The notes below the pieces were generated by a model, which was not told where the DNA came from, did no database searches, and saw only the letters and a program-made list of their open reading frames with translations. The translations under genes were made by a program, and so were the position numbers. Positions 33,601 through 45,812 of a stretch of DNA of 64,000 nucleotides are shown here, in pieces. The stretch is taken from assembly GCA_947846985.1 (NCBI GenBank), contig CANTUZ010000024.1:682001-746000 (forward strand). Reading direction: 5' to 3'. Numbering within the stretch: position 1 is the stretch's first letter; each line of letters opens with the position of its first letter. The stretch comes from Fratercula arctica. Taxonomy: Eukaryota > Chordata > Aves > Charadriiformes > Alcidae.

Positions 33601-36038
33601 GCCCCACACTGGGTCCGGCCACAGATGAAGGAGAGCTCCGTAAAAACCCCTGGCGTATCTCAACATGGCACTCGAAGGAAAACCATCCCTTTCGCATTGC
33701 TGGGTTCCAGAGCTCTGATGTCTCGCGCCTGCTTGCTGCCCAGCTCTGCCTTCCTCTTGCCCTGCTGGAGGATCCTTTCAAGAGTGGTTGCCCCCGTTAT
33801 GGCAGAGACTCACACTTGGTGCCTACTCCTGCAGCATGGCTGATGCTCGGTTGAGCTCTGCCCAGTGCCACAAGACAGGGCAAGACCCTGGCCACGACTC
33901 CGCTCTTCTCCCAACTCCCTCCTCCCCTGCAACTCCAATAAAAGCTGGCTTGCATCGCAATGTTGACTCATGGTATTTCTTGATCCTTCCTTCTTCTTCC
34001 TCACTTCCCGCAAACATCAGGGCATCTCAGTCTGGGCTGTTTCTATCTCCCAGGGCGGTGCCCTTGGAGCCTTTGGTCACTTTGCTCAGTGTGTTACAGG
34101 TGAAGATGATGGTCCCGGTGGGGTCTTGTAGAGCACATCCCACTGAGCTTCCTCTGGTCTCCCACCAGCAATGAACACAATACATTCCCAAAGCCCACTT
34201 CAAATACATGGAAGTGCCACAAGCGTCTTGCAGCAGCTCTTCCAAATCCTCTACAATACCAGCATGCCTGGCATCACCTCCTTTTATGGGCTTGTTAGTG
34301 GTCACATCTGGAGGTCCATGAAATGGAGAGACAAACACTGCATGTACAGGGCTGTTGGCCATGCCCCGGTGTCCCGCTAGAGGCGAGGGAACTGGGAAGG
34401 GGCAAGGTAGACACAGCCAAGTCATCCCAAGTTTAATTGCAGAGCCGGGGAACGTCCACCGTTGTCAAGCCACAGGAAGCGCTAAGCTTTTTGAGCAGGG
34501 GGCTGGACTGCCTACCCTCCTGGAGTCCCTCCTTTCCCCAAGTATCTGCTGATCTTGTGATCCTGGCACTGCAAGGTGGTCTTGGGCAGAGACAGTTCCA
34601 GCCAGAGGCATCAGGAAGGGCAGTGTGGCAGCACGTTGGTCACTGCTGGGGAGCTCAGGAAAACATGTCTCATCTGCAACTGTGAACATGGAGGAGGGAA
34701 AAAAGGCAGAAAAATGGGAAGAGCAGGCATTCTTTTTTTCCATTGCCTGAAGTTTGCATGTATTCCCTTCTCCTTGTGGATGTTTCCGTCTCTGCCCATG
34801 CCCACATCTGGCCAGGTCCCCTTGCACTGACTCTTGGCCATCCACCACGTCTTGCCTCATGCGGGGTCCCCTGTGTGTCTGCTGAGGGCACAGTAGAGGA
34901 GGAGGGTTCTGGTGACTCTGTCACGGCTGCTGCGGGTTGGTGCTTTGGGGGCGTGTGGCAGTGTGGGCTACTTTGTAGGCTGGTGTGTGAGGAAAGGCAA
35001 CAAAGCTCCCGTAAAGTCGCGTCCAGAGCCCTGGTCTGTGGGAAGCTCTCCCGTCATTGCTGGGCAGAGCCATGTCCTCAGGCTGCTGGTGGGCATTCTG
35101 GGAAGAGCTTCTGCTCAAGCAGCGGGGGAAGAGAGGACCAAAAGTGCTCCAGGGAGCAGTGGGAGATGGAGGACAAACAGGACAAGGACATGCAGGGATG
35201 CATGAATGTGGAGGGGGTGGAGACAAGGCAGCTGGGGAGGTGCTGAGGGATGCTCTACCTTTCCCCTATTGAGGCATGGCCTCCCAAATGACTCTAACCT
35301 GGGCCTTGGCCCTTGGGGTGGCTCCATTGGTGTCCCAATCCCCGCAGCCGTGGGGCTTCAGGCGGCCGTTGTAGAATGGCCAGAGTGGGCAGCAAGCTCA
35401 CTGCTGGGCCCAACAGCTCTTCTTGGGCTTCAGAGCACAGGAGCCCAAAGTGGGGAGAAGACAGGGAGGGCAAAGAGGGAAGAGCTTTTATAGGAGGAGA
35501 TTAGCATGGCCCCCACTGCAGGAGACCGTCTGGTAGAGGGACGTGCTGCTAATGGCAGTCTGGGAGAAGCCAGGCAGCACCCGCAGGGGTCCCTGATGAG
35601 GCCCTCGGTGGGAAGTGGCTTGGACACTCCTGGGAATTCATGATGCTGCTTGGGGTATTGGGTATGGAGGAAGGACCAAATAAAACCAAGGCTCAACATT
35701 ATGATGCAAGACAGCTTTTATTGCCGTTCCAGGGGAGGAGGGAGTTAGGAGAAGAGCAGACTCATGGCCAGGCAGCCCACATCTCCTGGCAGTGGCCAGA
35801 GTGACAGCGAGAATGAGTCACGAAGCAGGAGCAGGCACCAAGTGTGGGGCTGTGTCTTCAGCAGAAGCACGTCCTGAAGTGAAGCTCAAACGGGACAGGA
35901 GGAAGGAAGTCTTGGGTCCAGGGCAAGCACAAGGCATCAGGGTTCCAGAGCCCAGAAGCGCTGAAGGGATGTCCTTCCTTCGGGAGCCGTGTATTTTCCA
36001 GAGCTCTCCTTCATCTGTGGCCGGACCCAGTGTGGGGC
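33601..36038. repeat. Tail-to-tail spacer 1 (inverted relative to spacers 2-5)
   Basis: The 2,438-bp spacer between the stops of copies 2 and 3 is an almost exact reverse complement of spacers 2-5. It contains the two 3'UTRs (AATAAA 33937-33942 on plus, 35717-35722 on minus). It also has a TATA-like box on the minus strand at 35486-35492. Open frames are present on both strands, but none has recognisable homology. Confidence 0.75.
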
Positions 36039-36473
36039 TTAGCAGGGCCCGCAGTTGCCACTGAGGTACCTGTGGCCACGGCGCCAGCCACCGTATCCGC
36101 AGCTCCCAAAGCCTCCGTAGCCCCCATAAAGCCCATAGCCTCCATAGCCTCCAGAAAGCCCATAGCCTCCGTAGCCCCCATAAAGCCCATAGCCTCCGTA
36201 GCCCCCATAGCCCCCAAGGCCTCCATAACCACCACGGCCTCCAAAAGTGCCGCCGTAGCCCCCTGCAACGCCGGGGGCTCCCGCTGAGCCAACAACGCTG
36301 TACTGCGGGAAGGAGCTGAGGATGGGCCCGGGGAAGGTGACCACCGAGGCCGGGGGCTGGATGACCACCGTGGAGTCGGGGCACTGGCGCACGCAGGGCT
36401 CGTTGGCGGTGTCAGCCAGCGGGGCCGGGGCAGCCACCCCACAGGCAGGGACGCACAGGCTGGAGCAGGACAT
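36039..36473 (-). CDS. Claw/scale-type beta-keratin, copy 3, 144 aa
   Basis: The protein is identical to copies 5, 6, 7, 8, 10 and 11, the array consensus with Ser2, Ala10, Asp33 and Arg131. The 3'UTR is class B, with AATAAA at 35717-35722 (-). The intron is 36495-36593 and the TATA box 36655-36661 (-). It shares its promoter region head to head with copy 4. It is the mirror counterpart of copy 10. Confidence 0.95.
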   Translation of the reverse strand: MSCSSLCVPACGVAAPAPLADTANEPCVRQCPDSTVVIQPPASVVTFPGPILSSFPQYSVVGSAGAPGVAGGYGGTFGGRGGYGGLGGYGGYGGYGLYGGYGGYGLSGGYGGYGLYGGYGGFGSCGYGGWRRGHRYLSGNCGPC

Positions 36474-38053
36474 CTTTCAGGCAGGCAAGGAGTCCTGGAA
36501 AAGACGCCAGGGATTAGGCAAGGGTGCAGGGAAGGGGCTGCATCAAGGGAGGCAGGGAGAGATCCTCAAGAGGCTTCCAGGAGCTGGACTTACCGAGTTG
36601 ATCAGGAGAGTCAAGCGGAGGAAGGTGGATAGAGGGCTGTGAAGCCCTCAGCTCTTTTATACATGTCCCAGGCTGCCCGGGGCATCGGACAAGGGGTGGT
36701 GGCTGAAACCTCAGCTAATCACGAAATCCAGCGGGACAAGCTTCCTGACACTGATTTCATGTGATGCGAGAAAATTATATGCCTCTCTAATTGTGAAAAT
36801 GGCACGTTAGTGTTCCCTGACGAAAGGAGAGGCGATGGGAGTGACCATGATAGGCCATTACATGAAAGACAAGATGCTGCTCTAGCACCCATAAATGTAA
36901 ACGTTTCTCTAATCCCCATTTTGCCTGCACTGAAGGGTCCTGGGCACCTTGCAGAAGATTACTGTGTTCAACCACATCACACCCAGCAGCAGCCCAGTCA
37001 CACGCCCAGAGCCAGTGGTGCCCAGCGTGCCTGTGGCTGCGGGGAGCGTGGCCACATGCAGCCGGGTGCTCTGTGGGTGCTCAGCCAGCATCTCCTGGCA
37101 CAGTCCTCAGTGCCCAGCTGAGTAATCAAGTCCCTCCAGAGATGGCTTGAGGAGGACCACACTCACAGATACGTGGCCAAGGAAGCTGAGAGTGTCCTAG
37201 TGCCACCCTTCCTGCCCTCCTACACCCCTGTGCATGTCCCCCTTCACATGCCACCTTGCTGTCTGATCTCACTGCTCCCTGCCCACGTCTGTGTTGAGCC
37301 CCTGCACGTTTGGGTCTTCGCCCCACGTAGCAAAGTGTGCCCGTTTCTTTGCATGGCTGTTAATCAAGGGAACCCCAAACACACCCTTGAAGCAAGGGCA
37401 CGGAGATGGCCAAGGCTTAGGGATGCTCCTGACCTGTTGCCCTAAGAGGCCCCCAGCCCTCATGGGCACTGGGAGATGGGGGGCATTTAGGAGTCACTCG
37501 GAGCATGTGGAATGGCTTCTTCCTTTGCCCAACCTCCCAGTGCCTCAGTTTACCAGCTTGTAAAAGGGAGGTAATGACAGGCATGATGGCTGCGCACAGC
37601 ATTGCAACGCGCTTCTGCAAGATGCTCAGGACTCTTCGACATAAGTAAAGTGTGGGGGGATTAGGGACAGATCGGGGTTTACTGGTGATGCCAGGTCAGC
37701 TACAACAGCAATTTGTCTTTCATGTAATGATGTGTCAGTGAGGAGGCACATAATTTTCTTGTACCACATGAAATCAGTGTCAGGAAGCTTGCCCGCTGGA
37801 TTTCGTGATTAGCTGAGGTTTCAGCCACCACCCCTTGTCCGATGCCCCGGGCAGCCTGGGACATGTATAAAAGAGCTGAGGGCTTCACAGCCCTCTATCC
37901 ACCTTCCTCCGCTTGACTCTCCTGATCAACTCGGTAAGTCCAGCTCCTGGAAGCCTCTTGAGGATCTCTCCCTGCCTCCCTTGATGCAGCCCCTTCCCCG
38001 CACCCTTGCCTAATCCCTGGCGTCTTTTCCAGGACTCCTTGCCTGCCTGAAAG
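36474..38053. promoter_or_regulatory. Head-to-head promoter region 2 (copies 3 and 4), inverted
   Basis: TATA boxes are at 36655-36661 (-) and 37866-37872 (+). The whole region is a reverse complement of regions 3-5: its SINE-like segment lies on the right (about 37,500-37,640) rather than the left. The inversion junction can be placed at about 37,765-37,795. There the sequence changes from the type next to copies 5, 7 and 9 (GTACCACATGAAATCAG) to the type next to copies 6, 8 and 10 (GATTTCGTGATTAGCTGAGG). Confidence 0.75.
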
Positions 38054-38488
38054 ATGTCCTGCTCCAGCCTGTGCGTCCCTGCCTGTGGGGTGGCCGCCCC
38101 GGCCCCGCTGGCTGACACCGCCAACGAGCCCTGCGTGCGCCAGTGCCCCGCCTCCACGGTGGTCATCCAGCCCCCGGCCTCGGTGGTCACCTTCCCCGGG
38201 CCCATCCTCAGCTCCTTCCCGCAGTACAGCGTTGTTGGCTCAGCGGGAGCCCCCGGCGTTGCAGGGGGCTACGGCGGCACTTTTGGAGGCCGTGGTGGTT
38301 ATGGAGGCCTTGGGGGCTATGGGGGCTACGGAGGCTATGGGCTTTATGGGGGCTATGGAGGCTATGGGCTTTCTGGAGGCTATGGAGGCTATGGGCTTTA
38401 TGGGGGCTACGGAGGCTTTGGGAGCTGCGGATACGGTGGCTGGCGCCGTGGCCACAGGTACCTCAGTGGCAACTGCGGGCCCTGCTAA
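38054..38488 (+). CDS. Claw/scale-type beta-keratin, copy 4 (Asp33Ala variant)
   Basis: It matches the consensus protein except Ala for Asp at residue 33 in the core (CPASTVV). This Asp is kept in all other copies here and in the divergent beta-proteins at 3739 and 60369, so the change is notable. The intron is 37934-38032, the TATA box 37866-37872, the 3'UTR class B, and AATAAA is at 38805-38810. The gene sits at the inversion junction: its far-upstream sequence is of one class and its 3'UTR of the other. Confidence 0.94.
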   Translation: MSCSSLCVPACGVAAPAPLADTANEPCVRQCPASTVVIQPPASVVTFPGPILSSFPQYSVVGSAGAPGVAGGYGGTFGGRGGYGGLGGYGGYGGYGLYGGYGGYGLSGGYGGYGLYGGYGGFGSCGYGGWRRGHRYLSGNCGPC

Positions 38489-40925
38489 GCCCCACACTGG
38501 GTCCGGCCACAGATGAAGGAGAGCTCTGGAAAATACACGGCTCCCGAAGGAAGGACATCCCTTCAGCGCTTCTGGGCTCTGGAACCCTGATGCCTTGTGC
38601 TTGCCCTGGACCCAAGACTTCCTTCCTCCTGTCCCGTTTGAGCTTCACTTCAGGACGTGCTTCTGCTGAAGACACAGCCCCACACTTGGTGCCTGCTCCT
38701 GCTTCGTGACTCATTCTCGCTGTCACTCTGGCCACTGCCAGGAGATGTGGGCTGCCTGGCCATGAGTCTGCTCTTCTCCTAACTCCCTCCTCCCCTGGAA
38801 CGGCAATAAAAGCTGTCTTGCATCATAATGTTGAGCCTTGGTTTTATTTGGTCCTTCCTCCATACCCAATACCCCAAGCAGCATCATGAATTCCCAGGAG
38901 TGTCCAAGCCACTTCCCACCGAGGGCCTCATCAGGGACCCCTGCGGGTGCTGCCTGGCTTCTCCCAGACTGCCATTAGCAGCACGTCCCTCTACCAGACG
39001 GTCTCCTGCAGTGGGGGCCATGCTAATCTCCTCCTATAAAAGCTCTTCCCTCTTTGCCCTCCCTGTCTTCTCCCCACTTTGGGCTCCTGTGCTCTGAAGC
39101 CCAAGAAGAGCTGTTGGGCCCAGCAGTGAGCTTGCTGCCCACTCTGGCCATTCTACAACGGCCGCCTGAAGCCCCACGGCTGCGGGGATTGGGACACCAA
39201 TGGAGCCACCCCAAGGGCCAAGGCCCAGGTCAGAGTCATTTGGGAGGCCATGCCTCAATAGGGGAAAGGTAGAGCATCCCTCAGCACCTCCCCAGCTGCC
39301 TTGTCTCCACCCCCTCCACATTCATGCATCCCTGCATGTCCTTGTCCTGTTTGTCCTCCATCTCCCACTGCTCCCTGGAGCACTTTTGGTCCTCTCTTCC
39401 CCCGCTGCTTGAGCAGAAGCTCTTCCCAGAATGCCCACCAGCAGCCTGAGGACATGGCTCTGCCCAGCAATGACGGGAGAGCTTCCCACAGACCAGGGCT
39501 CTGGACGCGACTTTACGGGAGCTTTGTTGCCTTTCCTCACACACCAGCCTACAAAGTAGCCCACACTGCCACACGCCCCCAAAGCACCAACCCGCAGCAG
39601 CCGTGACAGAGTCACCAGAACCCTCCTCCTCTACTGTGCCCTCAGCAGACACACAGGGGACCCCGCATGAGGCAAGACGTGGTGGATGGCCAAGAGTCAG
39701 TGCAAGGGGACCTGGCCAGATGTGGGCATGGGCAGAGACGGAAACATCCACAAGGAGAAGGGAATACATGCAAACTTCAGGCAATGGAAAAAAAGAATGC
39801 CTGCTCTTCCCATTTTTCTGCCTTTTTTCCCTCCTCCATGTTCACAGTTGCAGATGAGACATGTTTTCCTGAGCTCCCCAGCAGTGACCAACGTGCTGCC
39901 ACACTGCCCTTCCTGATGCCTCTGGCTGGAACTGTCTCTGCCCAAGACCACCTTGCAGTGCCAGGATCACAAGATCAGCAGATACTTGGGGAAAGGAGGG
40001 ACTCCAGGAGGGTAGGCAGTCCAGCCCCCTGCTCAAAAAGCTTAGCGCTTCCTGTGGCTTGACAACGGTGGACGTTCCCCGGCTCTGCAATTAAACTTGG
40101 GATGACTTGGCTGTGTCTACCTTGCCCCTTCCCAGTTCCCTCGCCTCTAGCGGGACACCGGGGCATGGCCAACAGCCCTGTACATGCAGTGTTTGTCTCT
40201 CCATTTCATGGACCTCCAGATGTGACCACTAACAAGCCATAAAAGGAGGTGATGCCAGGCATGCTGGTATTGTAGAGGATTTGGAAGAGCTGCTGCAAGA
40301 CGCTTGTGGCACTTCCATGTATTTGAAGTGGGCTTTGGGAGTGTATTGTGTTCATTGCTGGTGGGAGACCAGAGGAAGCTCAGTGGGATGTGCTCTACAA
40401 GACCCCACCGGGACCATCATCTTCACCTGTAACACACTGAGCAAAGTGACCAAAGGCTCCAAGGGCACCGCCCTGGGAGATAGAAACAGCCCAGACTGAG
40501 ATGCCCTGATGTTTGCGGGAAGTGAGGAAGAAGAAGGAAGGATCAAGAAATACCATGAGTCAACATTGCGATGCAAGCCAGCTTTTATTGGAGTTGCAGG
40601 GGAGGAGGGAGTTGGGAGAAGAGCGGAGTCGTGGCCAGGGTCTTGCCCTGTCTTGTGGCACTGGGCAGAGCTCAACCGAGCATCAGCCATGCTGCAGGAG
40701 TAGGCACCAAGTGTGAGTCTCTGCCATAACGGGGGCAACCACTCTTGAAAGGATCCTCCAGCAGGGCAAGAGGAAGGCAGAGCTGGGCAGCAAGCAGGCG
40801 CGAGACATCAGAGCTCTGGAACCCAGCAATGCGAAAGGGATGGTTTTCCTTCGAGTGCCATGTTGAGATACGCCAGGGGTTTTTACGGAGCTCTCCTTCA
40901 TCTGTGGCCGGACCCAGTGTGGGGC
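38489..40925. repeat. Tail-to-tail spacer 2
   Basis: It carries the 3'UTRs of copies 4 and 5 and a plus-strand TATA-like box at 39035-39041 (CTCCTATAAAAGCTC). A 132-codon plus-strand frame that is open in spacers 3-5 is broken here by a one-base deletion near 40,238 (AACAAGCCATAAAAGG). That break argues against coding. Confidence 0.75.
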
Positions 40926-41360
40926 TTAGCAGGGCCCGCAGTTGCCACTGAGGTACCTGTGGCCACGGCGCCAGCCACCGTATCCGCAGCTCCCAAAGCC
41001 TCCGTAGCCCCCATAAAGCCCATAGCCTCCATAGCCTCCAGAAAGCCCATAGCCTCCGTAGCCCCCATAAAGCCCATAGCCTCCGTAGCCCCCATAGCCC
41101 CCAAGGCCTCCATAACCACCACGGCCTCCAAAAGTGCCGCCGTAGCCCCCTGCAACGCCGGGGGCTCCCGCTGAGCCAACAACGCTGTACTGCGGGAAGG
41201 AGCTGAGGATGGGCCCGGGGAAGGTGACCACCGAGGCCGGGGGCTGGATGACCACCGTGGAGTCGGGGCACTGGCGCACGCAGGGCTCGTTGGCGGTGTC
41301 AGCCAGCGGGGCCGGGGCGGCCACCCCACAGGCAGGGACGCACAGGCTGGAGCAGGACAT
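40926..41360 (-). CDS. Claw/scale-type beta-keratin, copy 5, 144 aa
   Basis: Consensus protein with no substitutions. The 3'UTR is class A with AATAAA at 40584-40589 (-). The intron is 41382-41480 and the TATA box 41542-41548 (-). It is convergent with copy 4 and divergent from copy 6. Confidence 0.95.
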   Translation of the reverse strand: MSCSSLCVPACGVAAPAPLADTANEPCVRQCPDSTVVIQPPASVVTFPGPILSSFPQYSVVGSAGAPGVAGGYGGTFGGRGGYGGLGGYGGYGGYGLYGGYGGYGLSGGYGGYGLYGGYGGFGSCGYGGWRRGHRYLSGNCGPC

Positions 41361-42939
41361 CTTTCAGGCAGGCAAGGAGTCCTGGAAAAGACGCCAGGGA
41401 TTAGGCAAGGGTGCGGGGAAGGGGCTGCATCAAGGGAGGCAGGGAGAGATCCTCAAGAGGCTTCCAGGAGCTGGACTTACCGAGTTGATCAGGAGAGTCA
41501 AGCGGAGGAAGGTGGATAGAGGGCTGTGAAGCCCTCAGCTCTTTTATACATGTCCCAGGCTGCCCGGGGCATCGGACAAGGGGTGGTGGCTGAAACCCCA
41601 GCTAATCGTGAAATCCAGCGGACAAGGTTCCTGGCACTGATTTCATGTGGTACAAGAAAATTATGTGCCTCCTCACTGACACATCATTACATGAAAGACA
41701 AATTGCTGTTGTAGCTGACCTGGCATCACCAGTAAACCCCGATCTGTCCCTAATCCCCCCACACTTTACTTATGTCGAAGAGTCCTGAGCATCTTGCAGA
41801 AGCGCATTGCAATGCTGTGCGCAGCCATCATGCCTGTCATTACCTCCCTTTTACAAGCTGGTAAACTGAGGCACTGGGAGGTTGGGCAAAGGAAGAAGCC
41901 ATTCCACATGCTCCGAGTGACTCCTAAATGCCCCCCAACTCCCAGTGCCCATGAGGGCTGGGGGCCTCTTAGGGCAACAGGTCAGGAGCATCCCTAAGCC
42001 TTGGCCATCTCCGTGCCCTTGCTTCAAGGGTGTGTTTGGGGTTCCCTTGATTAACAGCCATGCAAAGAAACGGGCACACTTTGCTACGTGGGGCGAAGAC
42101 CCAAACGTGCAGGGGCTCAACACAGACGTGGGCAGGGAGCAGTGAGATCAGACAGCAAGGTGGCATGTGAAGGGGGACATGCACAGGGGTGTAGGAGGGC
42201 AGGAAGGGTGGCACTAGGACACTCTCAGCTTCCTTGGCCACGTATCTGTGAGTGTGGTCCTCCTCAAGCCATCTCTGGAGGGACTTGATTACTCAGCTGG
42301 GCACTGAGGACTGTGCCAGGAGATGCTGGCTGAGCACCCACAGAGCACCCGGCTGCATGTGGCCACGCTCCCCGCAGCCACAGGCACGCTGGGCACCACT
42401 GGCTCTGGGCGCGTGACTGGGCTGCTGCTGGGTGTGATGTGGTTGAACACAGTAATCTTCTGCAAGGTGCCCAGGACCCTTCAGTGCAGGCAAAATGGGG
42501 ATTAGAGAAACGTTTACATTTATGGGTGCTAGAGCAGCATCTTGTCTTTCATGTAATGGCCTATCATGGTCACTCCCATCGCCTCTCCTTTCGTCAGGGA
42601 ACACTAACGTGCCATTTTCACAATTAGAGAGGCATATAATTTTCTCGCATCACATGAAATCAGTGTCAGGAAGCTTGCCCGCTGGATTTCGTGATTAGCT
42701 GAGGTTTCAGCCACCACCCCTTGTCCGATGCCCCGGGCAGCCTGGGACATGTATAAAAGAGCTGAGGGCTTCACAGCCCTCTATCCACCTTCCTCCGCTT
42801 GACTCTCCTGATCAACTCGGTAAGTCCAGCTCCTGGAAGCCTCTTGAGGATCTCTCCCTGCCTCCCTTGATGCAGCCCCTTCCCCGCACCCTTGCCTAAT
42901 CCCTGGCGTCTTTTCCAGGACTCCTTGCCTGCCTGAAAG
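41361..42939. promoter_or_regulatory. Head-to-head promoter region 3 (copies 5 and 6)
   Basis: TATA boxes are at 41542-41548 (-) and 42752-42758 (+), about 1.2 kb apart. The SINE-like segment lies at about 41,785-41,900, on the copy-5 side. Between the promoters I see no gene, only short frames repeated in each unit. Confidence 0.78.
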
Positions 42940-43374
42940 ATGTCCTGCTCCAGCCTGTGCGTCCCTGCCTGTGGGGTGGCCGCCCCGGCCCCGCTGGCTG
43001 ACACCGCCAACGAGCCCTGCGTGCGCCAGTGCCCCGACTCCACGGTGGTCATCCAGCCCCCGGCCTCGGTGGTCACCTTCCCCGGGCCCATCCTCAGCTC
43101 CTTCCCGCAGTACAGCGTTGTTGGCTCAGCGGGAGCCCCCGGCGTTGCAGGGGGCTACGGCGGCACTTTTGGAGGCCGTGGTGGTTATGGAGGCCTTGGG
43201 GGCTATGGGGGCTACGGAGGCTATGGGCTTTATGGGGGCTATGGAGGCTATGGGCTTTCTGGAGGCTATGGAGGCTATGGGCTTTATGGGGGCTACGGAG
43301 GCTTTGGGAGCTGCGGATACGGTGGCTGGCGCCGTGGCCACAGGTACCTCAGTGGCAACTGCGGGCCCTGCTAA
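42940..43374 (+). CDS. Claw/scale-type beta-keratin, copy 6, 144 aa
   Basis: Consensus protein. The intron is 42820-42918, the TATA box 42752-42758, the 3'UTR class B, and AATAAA is at 43691-43696. At the DNA level it shares with copies 4 and 8 a synonymous GGCTATGGAGG in the tail where the other copies have GGCTACGGAGG. This marks a subgroup of recent duplicates or conversion partners. Confidence 0.95.
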   Translation: MSCSSLCVPACGVAAPAPLADTANEPCVRQCPDSTVVIQPPASVVTFPGPILSSFPQYSVVGSAGAPGVAGGYGGTFGGRGGYGGLGGYGGYGGYGLYGGYGGYGLSGGYGGYGLYGGYGGFGSCGYGGWRRGHRYLSGNCGPC

Positions 43375-45812
43375 GCCCCACACTGGGTCCGGCCACAGAT
43401 GAAGGAGAGCTCTGGAAAATACACGGCTCCCGAAGGAAGGACATCCCTTCAGCGCTTCTGGGCTCTGGAACCCTGATGCCTTGTGCTTGCCCTGGACCCA
43501 AGACTTCCTTCCTCCTGTCCCGTTTGAGCTTCACTTCAGGACGTGCTTCTGCTGAAGACACAGCCCCACACTTGGTGCCTGCTCCTGCTTCGTGACTCAT
43601 TCTCGCTGTCACTCTGGCCACTGCCAGGAGATGTGGGCTGCCTGGCCATGAGTCTGCTCTTCTCCTAACTCCCTCCTCCCCTGGAACGGCAATAAAAGCT
43701 GTCTTGCATCATAATGTTGAGCCTTGGTTTTATTTGGTCCTTCCTCCATACCCAATACCCCAAGCAGCATCATGAATTCCCAGGAGTGTCCAAGCCACTT
43801 CCCACCGAGGGCCTCATCAGGGACCCCTGCGGGTGCTGCCTGGCTTCTCCCAGACTGCCATTAGCAGCACGTCCCTCTACCAGACGGTCTCCTGCAGTGG
43901 GGGCCATGCTAATCTCCTCCTATAAAAGCTCTTCCCTCTTTGCCCTCCCTGTCTTCTCCCCACTTTGGGCTCCTGTGCTCTGAAGCCCAAGAAGAGCTGT
44001 TGGGCCCAGCAGTGAGCTTGCTGCCCACTCTGGCCATTCTACAACGGCCGCCTGAAGCCCCACGGCTGCGGGGATTGGGACACCAATGGAGCCACCCCAA
44101 GGGCCAAGGCCCAGGTCAGAGTCATTTGGGAGGCCATGCCTCAATAGGGGAAAGGTAGAGCATCCCTCAGCACCTCCCCAGCTGCCTTGTCTCCACCCCC
44201 TCCACATTCATGCATCCCTGCATGTCCTTGTCCTGTTTGTCCTCCATCTCCCACTGCTCCCTGGAGCACTTTTGGTCCTCTCTTCCCCCGCTGCTTGAGC
44301 AGAAGCTCTTCCCAGAATGCCCACCAGCAGCCTGAGGACATGGCTCTGCCCAGCAATGACGGGAGAGCTTCCCACAGACCAGGGCTCTGGACGCGACTTT
44401 ACGGGAGCTTTGTTGCCTTTCCTCACACACCAGCCTACAAAGTAGCCCACACTGCCACACGCCCCCAAAGCACCAACCCGCAGCAGCCGTGACAGAGTCA
44501 CCAGAACCCTCCTCCTCTACTGTGCCCTCAGCAGACACACAGGGGACCCCGCATGAGGCAAGACGTGGTGGATGGCCAAGAGTCAGTGCAAGGGGACCTG
44601 GCCAGATGTGGGCATGGGCAGAGACGGAAACATCCACAAGGAGAAGGGAATACATGCAAACTTCAGGCAATGGAAAAAAGAATGCCTGCTCTTCCCATTT
44701 TTCTGCCTTTTTTTCCCTCCTCCATGTTCACAGTTGCAGATGAGACATGTTTTCCTGAGCTCCCCAGCAGTGACCAACGTGCTGCCACACTGCCCTTCCT
44801 GATGCCTCTGGCTGGAACTGTCTCTGCCCAAGACCACCTTGCAGTGCCAGGATCACAAGATCAGCAGATACTTGGGGAAAGGAGGGACTCCAGGAGGGTA
44901 GGCAGTCCAGCCCCCTGCTCAAAAAGCTTAGCGCTTCCTGTGGCTTGACAACGGTGGACGTTCCCCGGCTCTGCAATTAAACTTGGGATGACTTGGCTGT
45001 GTCTACCTTGCCCCTTCCCAGTTCCCTCGCCTCTAGCGGGACACCGGGGCATGGCCAACAGCCCTGTACATGCAGTGTTTGTCTCTCCATTTCATGGACC
45101 TCCAGATGTGACCACTAACAAGCCCATAAAAGGAGGTGATGCCAGGCATGCTGGTATTGTAGAGGATTTGGAAGAGCTGCTGCAAGACGCTTGTGGCACT
45201 TCCATGTATTTGAAGTGGGCTTTGGGAGTGTATTGTGTTCATTGCTGGTGGGAGACCAGAGGAAGCTCAGTGGGATGTGCTCTACAAGACCCCACCGGGA
45301 CCATCATCTTCACCTGTAACACACTGAGCAAAGTGACCAAAGGCTCCAAGGGCACCGCCCTGGGAGATAGAAACAGCCCAGACTGAGATGCCCTGATGTT
45401 TGCGGGAAGTGAGGAAGAAGAAGGAAGGATCAAGAAATACCATGAGTCAACATTGCGATGCAAGCCAGCTTTTATTGGAGTTGCAGGGGAGGAGGGAGTT
45501 GGGAGAAGAGCGGAGTCGTGGCCAGGGTCTTGCCCTGTCTTGTGGCACTGGGCAGAGCTCAACCGAGCATCAGCCATGCTGCAGGAGTAGGCACCAAGTG
45601 TGAGTCTCTGCCATAACGGGGGCAACCACTCTTGAAAGGATCCTCCAGCAGGGCAAGAGGAAGGCAGAGCTGGGCAGCAAGCAGGCGCGAGACATCAGAG
45701 CTCTGGAACCCAGCAATGCGAAAGGGATGGTTTTCCTTCGAGTGCCATGTTGAGATACGCCAGGGGTTTTTACGGAGCTCTCCTTCATCTGTGGCCGGAC
45801 CCAGTGTGGGGC
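43375..45812. repeat. Tail-to-tail spacer 3
   Basis: Same layout as spacer 2, with a TATA-like box at 43921-43927. An A-run here is one base shorter than in the sister spacers and a nearby T-run one base longer. These shift the overlapping open frame and restore it, as in non-coding DNA. Confidence 0.75.

Noticed and set aside
38085..38709. Long frames in the other two forward frames of every array keratin exon (about 143 and 188-199 codons)
   Set aside because: They are by-products of the repetitive GC-rich GGY coding sequence. They recur identically in each copy, most start at non-ATG codons or in the intron-bounded exon, and their translations have no family features. The beta-keratin frame explains the exon.
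44553..44948. 131-codon frame in the spacers and its 84- and 76-codon overlaps
   Set aside because: Homopolymer length differences between units (for example at about 44,693 and 44,708) shift it without constraint. No homology was seen.
44988..45386. 132-codon ATG frame repeated in spacers 1, 3, 4 and 5
   Set aside because: The copies are near-identical DNA, so repetition is not evidence of coding. The frame is broken by a one-base deletion in spacer 2 (near 40,238) and has no recognisable domain.
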